From Salinisphaera sp. UBA1666 (GTDB taxonomy: Bacteria; Pseudomonadota; Gammaproteobacteria; Nevskiales; Salinisphaeraceae), in the NCBI GenBank assembly GCA_002320455.1, contig DCKU01000039.1:16954-24213 (forward strand): a DNA stretch of 7,260 nucleotides, given 5' to 3'. The notes under the pieces are model-generated. The model did not search any database. It was given only the letters and a program-made list of their open reading frames with translations, and was not told the origin of the DNA. This document shows, in pieces, positions 1 through 7,255 of this stretch (the stretch's first letter is position 1; every line of letters begins with the position of its first letter). Position numbers and translations under genes: made by a program.

Positions 1-55
1 GAATCCCACCCTCTCCGCCATTATCGTTTCTTTCGCGGTCTCGCTCTCATCGCCT
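1..55 (+). other. Pyrimidine-rich leader upstream of the DUF1820 gene
   Basis: This short stretch before the first start codon is about three-quarters C and T. It has no purine-rich Shine-Dalgarno motif in the usual place before the ATG at 56. I see no convincing -35/-10 pair on the + strand, although most of any promoter would lie outside the window. The frame of the downstream gene stays open to the window edge but has no ATG, GTG or TTG codon before 56, so I treat this stretch as untranslated leader or intergenic DNA. It could instead hold the last codons of an upstream gene, which the window cannot show. Confidence 0.4.
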
Positions 56-427
56 ATGGCCGACGCCGATTCCAAGCATCGTCTGTATCGCGTGTCGTTT
101 CATAACCAGGGCGAGGTCTATGAGATTTATGCGCGCCAGATTGCCCAAGGCGCGTTATTCGGTTTCGTAGAAATCGAAGAGCTCGTGTTCCACGAGCACA
201 CCACGGTGCTGATCGACCCGGCCGAGGAAAAGCTCGCCGACGAGTTTTCCGGGGTCAAACGCAGCTTCATCCCCATGCATGCGATCATCCGGATCGATGA
301 GGTCGAGCGCCGGGGCACGGCCAAGGTCAAGAGCACTGATACCGGTGGCCAATCCAAGGTACGCCCGTTTCCGGTCTATACCCGCGGCCCCGGTGGGCCC
401 GGTGGCTCGAGCGGCCAGGGGTCGTGA
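56..427 (+). CDS. DUF1820 family protein (function unknown)
   Basis: This is a 123-residue soluble protein with no signal peptide or membrane segment. I recognise the DUF1820 family from its compact conserved core: YRVSFHNQGEVYEIYAR near residues 11-27, GFVEIEELVF at 36-45, an IDPAEEKL stretch at 53-60, then GVKRSFIPMHAIIRIDEVE at 66-84. Members are small proteins of about 100-120 residues, mostly from gammaproteobacteria, and no biochemical role is established to my knowledge. The tail after residue 108 is glycine- and proline-rich and probably disordered. The ATG at 56 is the only candidate start in the window that leaves a normal-length N-terminus, although no Shine-Dalgarno motif precedes it. 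The stop overlaps the GTG start of the following hydrolase gene by four bases, so the two are probably co-translated and share an operon with purL. Family assignment is confident; function is open. Confidence 0.9.
   Translation: MADADSKHRLYRVSFHNQGEVYEIYARQIAQGALFGFVEIEELVFHEHTTVLIDPAEEKLADEFSGVKRSFIPMHAIIRIDEVERRGTAKVKSTDTGGQSKVRPFPVYTRGPGGPGGSSGQGS
386..399 (+). other. Short GC-only hairpin potential before the hydrolase start
   Basis: GGCCC at 386-390 and GGGCC at 395-399 are perfect inverted complements around a four-base loop. They lie within the glycine/proline codons of the DUF1820 tail, 24 bases before the GTG at 424. An 8-base palindrome, GCTCGAGC, follows at 405-412. In mRNA such a stem could limit independent ribosome entry at the hydrolase start and favour coupling to upstream translation. 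It may equally be a by-product of Gly/Pro codons in a GC-rich genome. It is not a terminator, because no T-run follows and it lies inside an operon. Confidence 0.25.
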
Positions 428-1206
428 CCGCCTCCAATATGTCGTTCGCGCTGCTGGGCAGCGGCAGTAAAGGCAACGCGTTGGTGGTGCAGTGTGGTGC
501 CACACGGCTTCTGATCGATTGCGGTTTTTCGGCCCGCGAGATCGAACGGCGTCTGGCGCGTCTGGATCTGGCCCCGGCCGATATCGATGCGATCGTGATC
601 ACCCACGAGCATGACGATCACTGGAAGGGCGTGTCGCGTTTTTCACGCGCGCACGGCCTTCCGGTCTGGCTGACACCGGGCACGCGGGTGGCCAAGGACG
701 GTGATGCGCTGGCGGCCATCGAGCTGTACTCCCCGCACGAGCCGTTCGCGATCGGCGATTTGGAACTGTTTCCTTATCCAGTGCCGCACGATGCCCGCGA
801 GCCGGCCCAGCTGGTGATCGGCAACGGCGACAAGCGGCTCGGCGTGTTATCGGATATCGGCACCGTCACGCCGCACGTGCGCACCATGATCGATGCCTGC
901 GACGGGTTGATCATCGAGTCCAACCATGATCCCGACCTGCTGGCCAGCGGGCCGTATCCGCCGGCACTCAAGGCGCGCGTGGCCGGTCGGCTCGGTCATC
1001 TGAGTAACGCCCAGGCGGCCGCGCTGCTTACTGAGATTGATACCCGCGCGCTGCAGCATGTGGTGGTCGCGCATCTATCCGAATCCAACAATCGCCCGGA
1101 ACTGGCCCAGAGCGCGCTCGCCGAAGCGCTGGCCTGCAGCCTCGACTGGGTACATGTCGCACACCAACGCGAGGGGCTGGCGTGGCGTACTCTGAGCAAT
1201 CGATGA
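424..1206 (+). CDS. MBL-fold metallo-hydrolase, YycJ/WalJ-like
   Basis: This 260-residue cytoplasmic metallo-beta-lactamase-fold protein has a full set of dinuclear metal ligands: the HxHxDH motif at H61, H63, D65 and H66, H122 in VPHDA, D144 in LSDIG, and H217 in VAHLSE. The opening FALLGSGSKGNALVV (8-22), the SNHDPDLL segment around 166-173, GHLSN at 191-195 and the NNRPELA run after H217 are typical of the YycJ/WalJ branch. Bacillus members of that branch have been linked to DNA exonuclease activity, mismatch repair and cell-wall/replication coordination. Whether the proteobacterial members share that role is not known to me. Length fits the family. The start is either GTG 424, in a GTGA overlap with the preceding stop, or ATG 439, which matches the usual N-terminus MxFALLGSGSKGN. 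An AGGGG at 417-421 is poorly spaced for both. The 3' end overlaps purL, which suggests co-expression with purine synthesis. Family is confident; substrate is unknown. Confidence 0.92.
   Translation: MTASNMSFALLGSGSKGNALVVQCGATRLLIDCGFSAREIERRLARLDLAPADIDAIVITHEHDDHWKGVSRFSRAHGLPVWLTPGTRVAKDGDALAAIELYSPHEPFAIGDLELFPYPVPHDAREPAQLVIGNGDKRLGVLSDIGTVTPHVRTMIDACDGLIIESNHDPDLLASGPYPPALKARVAGRLGHLSNAQAAALLTEIDTRALQHVVVAHLSESNNRPELAQSALAEALACSLDWVHVAHQREGLAWRTLSNR
1171..1206 (+). promoter_or_regulatory. purL start region: ribosome-binding sites and ATGA overlap
   Basis: Two in-frame starts compete for purL. The ATG at 1203 overlaps the hydrolase stop as ATGA and gives an N-terminus matching E. coli PurL in length, with only a weak GAG at 1194-1196 six bases upstream. 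The GTG at 1182 would add seven residues; a GAGG at 1171-1174 lies seven bases upstream, which is better ribosome-binding spacing. I favour ATG 1203 by homology and by analogy with the GTGA junction upstream. The GAGG may still recruit ribosomes to either codon. Confidence 0.5.
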
Positions 1207-4200
1207 CCCAACCTGTGATCTTTGCCGGCGAGCCGGCCCTGGCGGATTTCGAACGCGAGCGGGCCGCCGCCGGTCTGCAGGCGGCCGGCTTGTCCGTAGG
1301 CGAGCTGACCGCGCAGGTGATCTACATCGCCGCGTTCGAGGCCGCGGCAGACCAAAGCACGACGGAGCGGCTACAAGACGTGCTGGGCGTCGACGGCCAG
1401 GCGCCCGAGGCCAGCGGCGTGCTCGTGCTGCCGCGTCTGGGTACGGTCTCGGCCTGGTCGACCAAGGCCGAGGATATCGCCCGAAACGCCGGGGTGACCG
1501 GTCTGTCCCGTCTGGACCGGGCCGTGGTGTATCGCTTCGACGGGGCCGTGCCGGATCGCGGGGCACTTGCCACCAGCGGCGTGCTCCACGATGCGATGAC
1601 CGAAACCCTGACCGACGACTGGTCGCTGCTGGACACGGTCTTTGCCGTGCCCGCCGCGCGCCGGCTGCGCCGGGTGCCTCTGGCCGCGCAGGGCGTGGCC
1701 GCGCTGCAAGCGGCCAACCGCGACTGGGGCCTGGCCCTGGACGAGGGCGAGATCGACTACCTGGCCGAGCAATACACCGCGCTGGAGCGTGACCCCACCG
1801 ACGTCGAGCTGATGATGTTCGGCCAGATCAACTCCGAGCACTGTCGGCACAAGATCTTCAACGCCGAGTTCAACCTGGACGGCGTGGCCCAGACAGCCTC
1901 GCTGTTCGACATGATCCGGGCCACGTACCGCGCCGCGCCCGAGGGCGTGTTGTCGGCGTATCGCGATAACGCGGCCGTGGTTGAGGGCCCGCTGGCCACA
2001 CGGCTGGCCGTGGATACCAGCCGCGTGTATCGCCTGGCCGAAGAGCCGGTCCATCTGTTGATGAAGGTCGAGACCCACAACCATCCCACGGCCATCGCCC
2101 CGTCACCCGGTGCCGCCACGGGCGCCGGCGGCGAGATCCGCGACGAAGCCGCCACCGGCCGCGGCGGCAAGCCCAAGGCCGGCCTGACCGGGTTCTCGGT
2201 GGCCGATCTGCGGATTCCGGGGCATATCCAGCCCTGGGAGACCGACGCCGATGCGCCGGATCACCTGGCGAGCGCCCTGGACATCATGCTCGAGGCGCCC
2301 ATCGGGGCCGCCCGCTATAACAACGAGTTTGGCCGATGCGCGCTGGGCGGCTATTTCAGAAGCTTCCAGCACGAAGAGCCGGCCACCGGGCTGCGCGGCT
2401 ATCACAAGCCCATCATGATCGCCGGCGGCATGGGCAACGTCCGCCCCGGCCACGTCGAAAAACAAGTGGTGCCGGTCGAGGCTTGTCTGATCGTGCTGGG
2501 CGGGCCGGCCATGCTGATCGGCCTGGGCGGCGGGGCGGCCTCGTCCATGGCCAGCGGCGCGGATTCCGCCGAGCTCGATTTTGCCTCGGTCCAGCGCGCC
2601 AACCCCGAGATGCAGCGACGGGCCCAGGAAGTCATCGAGGGCTGTATCGCGCTGGGTGAAGACAATCCCATCGCCTCGATTCACGATGTCGGCGCGGGCG
2701 GTCTATCCAACGCGCTGCCCGAAATCATCGACGAAGACGATCGTGGCGGCTCGGTGCGCCTACGCGATATCCAGTCGGCCGATCCCAGCTTGTCGCCGAT
2801 GGAAATCTGGTCCAACGAGAGCCAGGAACGCTACGTCATCGCGATCGCGGCTGAGGCGCTGCCCACGTTTGAAACACTGGCCGCGCGCGAGCGCTGTCCG
2901 TATGCCGTTGTGGGCCGGGCGACCGCCGATGCACGCCTGGTGGTCGAGGACTGCGAGGCCGCAAGCGCCGAAGACGCCCGCCCGGTCGATATGCCCATGT
3001 CGGTGCTGCTCGGCCGTACGCCGCGCATGACGCGCGATGCTGCACATAGCTCGGCGCGCCCGGCCGCCTTCGAGCATCAAGAAATCGATCTGGCCGAAGC
3101 GTTCGACCGGGTCCTCGGCCTGCCCAGCGTGGCCAGCAAATCGTTTCTGATCACCATCGGCGATCGCAGTGTAGGCGGCATGACCGCGCGCGACCAGATG
3201 GTCGGGCCCTGGCAGGTGCCGGTGGCCGATGTCGCCGTGACCACCACGGCGTTCACCGGCGACACCGGTGAGGCGATGGCCATGGGCGAGCGCGCGCCGA
3301 TCGCGTTGATCGACGCGCCGGCGTCCGGACGCATGGCCGTGGGCGAGGCGATCACCAACATCGCGGCCGCCCGCATCGCCGGCCTGCGCGATATTCGCCT
3401 CTCGGCCAACTGGATGGCCGCCTGCGGCAGCGCCGACGAAGACGCTCGTCTTTACGACACGGTGCGCGCGGTAGGGGCCGAGCTTTGCGCCGAGCTCGGC
3501 CTGGCGATCCCGGTGGGCAAGGACTCCCTGTCCATGCGGGCCAGCTGGTCCGGGCCGGCGGGCGAGCGCACGAGTGCGGCCCCCGTGTCGTTGGTGGTCT
3601 CGGCCTTTGCACCCACCACCTCGGCGCGCGGGACGGCCACGCCCCAGCTGGTGGCCAGCGACGCGGCCGATACGCGGCTGATTCTGGCCGATCTGGGCCA
3701 GGGCCGGAATCGCCTGGGCGGCTCGGCCCTGGCCCAGGTCTACGGCGCGCTGGGCAACGATTGCCCGGATCTTGACGACGCGCAGCGACTGGCCGGGTTC
3801 TTCCGTGTGATCCAAGAGCTGGCGGCGGCCGGCAGACTCATGGCCTATCACGATCGCAGTGACGGCGGTCTAGCGGCCTGTGTCGCTGAAATGTGCTTTG
3901 CCGCACGTGCCGGCGTAGCACTGGACATCACCGCGCTAGACACCGACCCGCTGGCGGCCCTGTTCGCCGAAGAACTGGGAGCGGTCATTCAGGTTGACGC
4001 CGATGACGTTGAGGCGACCCTGGCCGCCCTGCGCGAGGCCGGCGTGGCCGCGACCGATATCGGCACGGTGACCGGCGACGCGCGGCTTAAGATCCGCCAC
4101 GGCGACGCCGAGATCTTTGCTGCCCATCAGGCCGAGCTGCAGCGGCGCTGGGCGGCGACCAGCCACGCGATGGCGGCCCGCCGTGACGCCCCGGCTGCTG

Positions 4201-5084
4201 CCGACAGCGAATACGATGCGCTGCTGGATACCGATGATCCGGGCCTGCCGGGCAAGGCGACCTTCGATACCGAAGAAGACATCATCGCCCCGTATATCAA
4301 CACCACGCGCCCCAAGGTGGCCATCCTGCGCGAGCAGGGGGTGAACGGGCACAACGAAATGGCGTTTGCCTTTAACCGGGCGGGTTTCGACGCCGTGGAC
4401 GTCCACATGTCCGAGGTGCTGGCAGGCCGGGCTGATTTGACCGCGATGCAAGGCCTGGCCGCCTGCGGCGGGTTTTCTTACGGCGACGTGCTGGGCGCCG
4501 GGCAGGGCTGGGCCAAGTCGATCCTGTTCAACAAGCGCGCCCGTACCGCATTTGCTGACTTCTTCGCGCGCGAGGAGACATTCTCGCTGGGCGTGTGCAA
4601 CGGCTGTCAGATGTTGGCGGCACTCGCCGAGATCATCCCCGGCACAGACGGCTGGCCCACCTTCGTGGCCAACGCCTCGCGCCAGTTCGAGGCACGCACG
4701 AGCGGGATCGAGATCATGGAGTCCAAGGCCGTACTGCTTGAAGGTATGGCCGGCAGCCGGGTGCCGATTGCGGTAGCCCATGGCGAAGGCCAGGCGCGCT
4801 TTGCCGGCGGCGCCGGGGATCTGGAAAAACTCTGGTCGGCCGGTCAGGTCGGCCTGCGCTATACCGCAAACAGAGGCGGGGCCGCCGAGCATTATCCGGC
4901 CAATCCCAACGGCTCGCCGGGCGGCGTGACCGGGCTCTGCAACGCCGACGGGCGCGTATTCATCTGTATGCCACACCCTGAGCGTGTGACCCGCACGGTT
5001 AATCTGTCCTGGGCGCCGGATCATTGGGGTGAGTCCAGTCCCTGGGCCCGGCTGTTTGCCAACGCGCGGCGCTTTGTCGGTTAG
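1203..5084 (+). CDS. purL: Phosphoribosylformylglycinamidine synthase (FGAM synthase), single-chain
   Basis: PurL converts FGAR, glutamine and ATP to FGAM, glutamate, ADP and phosphate, the fourth step of de novo purine synthesis in the cytoplasm. From ATG 1203 it has 1293 residues, against 1295 in E. coli, and I can align it to that enzyme by memory from end to end. The order is an N-terminal PurS-like domain, a linker, then the ATP-dependent synthetase halves. Landmarks are NSEHCRH (210-216), VETHNHPTA (about 290-298) and a glycine-rich GGEIRDE stretch just after 307. A class I glutaminase begins near 1037 with PKVAILREQGVN. Its catalytic triad is present: C1132 in GVCNGCQM, and H1258 and E1260 in MPHPERV. 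This is the large proteobacterial form, not the split PurS/PurL/PurQ complex. No frameshift or missing key residue was seen. It is the third gene of a tightly overlapping operon. I saw no PurR-like operator within the window. Confidence 0.98.
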   Translation: MTQPVIFAGEPALADFERERAAAGLQAAGLSVGELTAQVIYIAAFEAAADQSTTERLQDVLGVDGQAPEASGVLVLPRLGTVSAWSTKAEDIARNAGVTGLSRLDRAVVYRFDGAVPDRGALATSGVLHDAMTETLTDDWSLLDTVFAVPAARRLRRVPLAAQGVAALQAANRDWGLALDEGEIDYLAEQYTALERDPTDVELMMFGQINSEHCRHKIFNAEFNLDGVAQTASLFDMIRATYRAAPEGVLSAYRDNAAVVEGPLATRLAVDTSRVYRLAEEPVHLLMKVETHNHPTAIAPSPGAATGAGGEIRDEAATGRGGKPKAGLTGFSVADLRIPGHIQPWETDADAPDHLASALDIMLEAPIGAARYNNEFGRCALGGYFRSFQHEEPATGLRGYHKPIMIAGGMGNVRPGHVEKQVVPVEACLIVLGGPAMLIGLGGGAASSMASGADSAELDFASVQRANPEMQRRAQEVIEGCIALGEDNPIASIHDVGAGGLSNALPEIIDEDDRGGSVRLRDIQSADPSLSPMEIWSNESQERYVIAIAAEALPTFETLAARERCPYAVVGRATADARLVVEDCEAASAEDARPVDMPMSVLLGRTPRMTRDAAHSSARPAAFEHQEIDLAEAFDRVLGLPSVASKSFLITIGDRSVGGMTARDQMVGPWQVPVADVAVTTTAFTGDTGEAMAMGERAPIALIDAPASGRMAVGEAITNIAAARIAGLRDIRLSANWMAACGSADEDARLYDTVRAVGAELCAELGLAIPVGKDSLSMRASWSGPAGERTSAAPVSLVVSAFAPTTSARGTATPQLVASDAADTRLILADLGQGRNRLGGSALAQVYGALGNDCPDLDDAQRLAGFFRVIQELAAAGRLMAYHDRSDGGLAACVAEMCFAARAGVALDITALDTDPLAALFAEELGAVIQVDADDVEATLAALREAGVAATDIGTVTGDARLKIRHGDAEIFAAHQAELQRRWAATSHAMAARRDAPAAADSEYDALLDTDDPGLPGKATFDTEEDIIAPYINTTRPKVAILREQGVNGHNEMAFAFNRAGFDAVDVHMSEVLAGRADLTAMQGLAACGGFSYGDVLGAGQGWAKSILFNKRARTAFADFFAREETFSLGVCNGCQMLAALAEIIPGTDGWPTFVANASRQFEARTSGIEIMESKAVLLEGMAGSRVPIAVAHGEGQARFAGGAGDLEKLWSAGQVGLRYTANRGGAAEHYPANPNGSPGGVTGLCNADGRVFICMPHPERVTRTVNLSWAPDHWGESSPWARLFANARRFVG

Positions 5085-5261
5085 CAGCGCAGCCGGGCCC
5101 ATTGACGGCCAACTGCGGCATGGCGTGACCTGCGGCCCGTGAACAGTTCGCACGCGGGACGCGTTAACCGGCGCTAAACTATAGTGGCAGACGGGGCGCG
5201 TGACCGTGGCTGTACCGGTATCCTTGCCGCGTCCATTTTTGCCCGGCAACGGCCCTCGCCC
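5085..5261 (+). other. Intergenic region between purL and the acetoacetyl-CoA synthetase gene
   Basis: This 177-base gap is the only substantial non-coding stretch in the window. Immediately after the purL stop there are GGCC inverted repeats (5096-5099 and 5107-5110), but the stem is only four base pairs and no T-run follows, so I do not call a terminator. The heptamer CTGCGGC occurs twice, at 5113-5119 and 5130-5136, and has no evident meaning. A -10-like TATAGT lies at 5180-5185. The last 50 bases are C/T-rich and lack a good Shine-Dalgarno motif. No small gene, tRNA or riboswitch was recognised. Confidence 0.6.
5156..5185 (+). promoter_or_regulatory. Possible sigma70-type promoter for the acetoacetyl-CoA synthetase gene
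   Basis: TATAGT at 5180-5185 matches the -10 consensus TATAAT at five of six positions and sits in a locally AT-rich patch of an otherwise GC-rich region. The best -35 candidate at 18-base spacing is GGGACG at 5156-5161, which keeps only the central GAC of TTGACA, and there is no extended TG. If it is used, transcription would start near 5192. That would exclude the upstream in-frame GTG at 5184 as a start and leave a leader of about 70 bases before ATG 5262. The poor -35 suggests either activator dependence or a chance match. Confidence 0.35.
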
Positions 5262-7253
5262 ATGTCTTCTGCGATCGTCTACACGCCCGACGAGGCGACT
5301 GTGTCCCGGACCCGGCTGGCCGGCTATCTGCGCTGGCTGGCCGAACGCGGTCAGGCGCCGACCCATGACCCGCGCGACTACGCGGCACTGCACGCTTGGT
5401 CGGTCGCTGACGAGACGCCGTTCTGGGATACCCTCTGGGACTATCTGGGACTGGTGGGCGAGCGCGGTACGGCCCCGGCGCTCGATAGCACGCGTCTGCC
5501 AGGCGCCCGGTGGTTCGCCGACGCACAGTTGAACTATGCCGAGAACCTGTTGGCACCGGCCCGTCATGGCCGGGCCGATGCCACCGCAATCGTGGCCTTG
5601 TCCGAGGCGCGAGCGCGTGCCACGTGGACCTACGGCCAATTGGTCGCCGAGGTCGGCGCCTTTGAAGCCTGGTTGCGCGATCAGGGCGTGGTCGAAGGCG
5701 ATCGGGTCGTCGGCGTGGTCGCACATACGGCCGAGCCCATCGTGGCCATGCTGGCCTGCGCCAGCCTGGGGGCGATCTGGGCTTCGGCGTCGCCGGACTT
5801 CGGCATTCCCGGCCTGATCGATCGCTTTGCCCAAATCGAGCCGCGGGTGCTGGTCACCGTCGATGCCTACATCTACGGCGGCAAACGTTTCGAGCGGCTG
5901 GACCGTATCGAAGCCCTGACCGAGGCGATCGACTCGATCACGTCGGTGTGTGTGATCGACAATACCGATACGCCGGCCGCGCTGCCCGAGCGCGCCGATG
6001 TGACCCGCTGGGCCGATATCCAGCATCGCCACGGCGGCGCGGCACCGACGTTTTCGCGCGGGGCCTTTGATCGACCGGTCGCGATCCTCTTCTCCTCGGG
6101 CACGACCGGCACCCCGAAATGTATCGTGCACGGGGCCGGCGGGATGCTGCTCCAGCACGGCAAAGAGCATGTTTTGCACGGCGATATCGGCGCCGATGAC
6201 GTGTTTTTCTACTTCACCACCTGTGGCTGGATGATGTGGAACTGGCAAGTGGGCGCACTGGCGACCGGCACCCGGCTGGTCACCTACGACGGCAACCCGG
6301 CCGCGCCCGATCTGTCGGCGCTGTGGGCGATGGCCGAGCGCGAGGGGGTGACGCATTTCGGCACCAGTGCTAAGTGGCTTGGGGTCTGTCGAAAAGCCGA
6401 ACTGGCGCCCGGCGCAGCGCACGATCTGTCGGCGCTGCGCGTGGTCTTCTCGACCGGCTCGCCGCTGCTGGACGCCGACTACGATTGGTTCTACGAGACG
6501 GTCGGATCACAAATCCTGCTGGGCTCGATCTCGGGGGGCACCGATATCGTGTCCTCGTTCGTAGGCTGCGTGCCGAGCCTGCCCGTGCGGCGCGGTGAAA
6601 TTCAGGCCCGCCTGCTTGGCGCAGACGTCGCCGCTTTCGACGACACCGGCGCACCGCTGGCCACTGAAAAGGGCGAACTCGTCTGTCGCAAGCCCTTACC
6701 CTCGATGCCGGTCGCGTTCTGGAACGACGCCGAGGGTGCGCGCTATCGCGCGGCGTATTTCCAGCGTTTTCCGGGTGTCTGGGCCCACGGCGACATCATC
6801 CGCTTCACCGAGCACGGCGGGGCGATCATCTACGGCCGCTCGGATGCCACGCTCAACGTCGGCGGGGTGCGTATCGGCACCGCCGAAATCTATCGCCAGA
6901 TCGAGCCGCTGGCCGATATCGCCGACTGTTTGGTTGCGGCACGGGCCAGCGGCGATGACGACGTGATGGTGATGCTGGTCGTTATGGCCGAGGGCGCAGA
7001 GCTGGACGACGCACGGCGCGCTGCGATCGCCCGCCACCTCAAGACCCAAGCCAGTCCGCGTCACGTACCGGCGCATATCTTGAGCGTGGCCGCGCTCCCC
7101 TATACCCGCAGCGGCAAGAAGGTAGAAATCGCCGTGACGAGGCTCTTGGGCGGGCAGACCATCGACAATACCGAAGCCCTGACCAACCCGGAGACGCTCA
7201 GCGCGATCCGGTCAGTGCTGGACGAGGCCGGGCTCCTGGGCGTGTCGTCATGA
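5262..7253 (+). CDS. Acetoacetyl-CoA synthetase (acetoacetate-CoA ligase)
   Basis: This 663-residue cytoplasmic ANL-superfamily adenylating enzyme makes acetoacetyl-CoA from acetoacetate, ATP and CoA, releasing AMP and pyrophosphate. It serves ketone-body use and polyhydroxybutyrate-linked carbon flow. An ACS-type N-terminal domain (YAALHAWSV, 40-48, then a Trp-rich FWDTLWDYLG) precedes the AMP-binding domain. The phosphate-binding loop SSGTTGTPK is at 278-286 and SGGTD at 424-428. The ribose-binding Asp is D511 in HGDIIRF, and YGRSD at 524-528 is the hinge. The C-terminal lysine K619 lies in TRSGKK and, by analogy with acetyl-CoA synthetase, is catalytic and a likely acetylation site. FTTCGWMMWNW is the signature I use to prefer acetoacetate over acetate or propionate. 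ATG 5262 matches the family N-terminus. GTG 5184 in the same frame would add 26 unconserved residues. Names in use include acsA and aacS; neither is standard. Substrate is inferred from family resemblance. Confidence 0.93.
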   Translation: MSSAIVYTPDEATVSRTRLAGYLRWLAERGQAPTHDPRDYAALHAWSVADETPFWDTLWDYLGLVGERGTAPALDSTRLPGARWFADAQLNYAENLLAPARHGRADATAIVALSEARARATWTYGQLVAEVGAFEAWLRDQGVVEGDRVVGVVAHTAEPIVAMLACASLGAIWASASPDFGIPGLIDRFAQIEPRVLVTVDAYIYGGKRFERLDRIEALTEAIDSITSVCVIDNTDTPAALPERADVTRWADIQHRHGGAAPTFSRGAFDRPVAILFSSGTTGTPKCIVHGAGGMLLQHGKEHVLHGDIGADDVFFYFTTCGWMMWNWQVGALATGTRLVTYDGNPAAPDLSALWAMAEREGVTHFGTSAKWLGVCRKAELAPGAAHDLSALRVVFSTGSPLLDADYDWFYETVGSQILLGSISGGTDIVSSFVGCVPSLPVRRGEIQARLLGADVAAFDDTGAPLATEKGELVCRKPLPSMPVAFWNDAEGARYRAAYFQRFPGVWAHGDIIRFTEHGGAIIYGRSDATLNVGGVRIGTAEIYRQIEPLADIADCLVAARASGDDDVMVMLVVMAEGAELDDARRAAIARHLKTQASPRHVPAHILSVAALPYTRSGKKVEIAVTRLLGGQTIDNTEALTNPETLSAIRSVLDEAGLLGVSS

Positions 7254-7255
7254 GA

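Noticed and set aside
15..30. Minus-strand GATAAT resembling a -10 element for a divergent promoter
   Set aside because: No -35-like hexamer lies at normal spacing upstream on that strand, and the neighbouring region it would serve is outside the window.
1371..2084. Minus-strand frame of 237 codons inside purL
   Set aside because: It is antisense to conserved purL codons and its composition mirrors the sense strand. Nothing in it resembles a known family.
2760..3851. Minus-strand frame of 363 codons inside purL
   Set aside because: It is fully antisense to the conserved synthetase domain, has low-complexity Arg/Gly/His composition and no recognised motif, so it is a shadow frame.
5096..5110. 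GGCC...GGCC inverted repeat after purL as an intrinsic terminator
   Set aside because: The stem is only four base pairs with a seven-base loop and no T-run follows, so it does not meet the usual form.
5113..5136. Direct repeat CTGCGGC (5113-5119 and 5130-5136) as an operator or attachment site
   Set aside because: A 7-base GC-rich repeat is expected by chance here, and no recombinase, regulator gene or symmetrical arrangement supports a function.
5184..5261. N-terminal extension of the synthetase from GTG 5184
   Set aside because: The extra 26 residues do not resemble the family N-terminus, the GTG has no ribosome-binding site, and it overlaps the TATAGT promoter-like element. ATG 5262 fits better.
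3936..6422. Open minus-strand frame of 828 codons spanning the 3' end of purL, the gap and the first part of the synthetase gene
   Set aside because: It lies opposite two clearly conserved enzymes and its translation is rich in Arg, Gly, His and Ala, as expected from the complement of GC-rich coding DNA. It shows no recognisable domain. Its length is unusual but explained by the scarcity of stop codons at this base composition.
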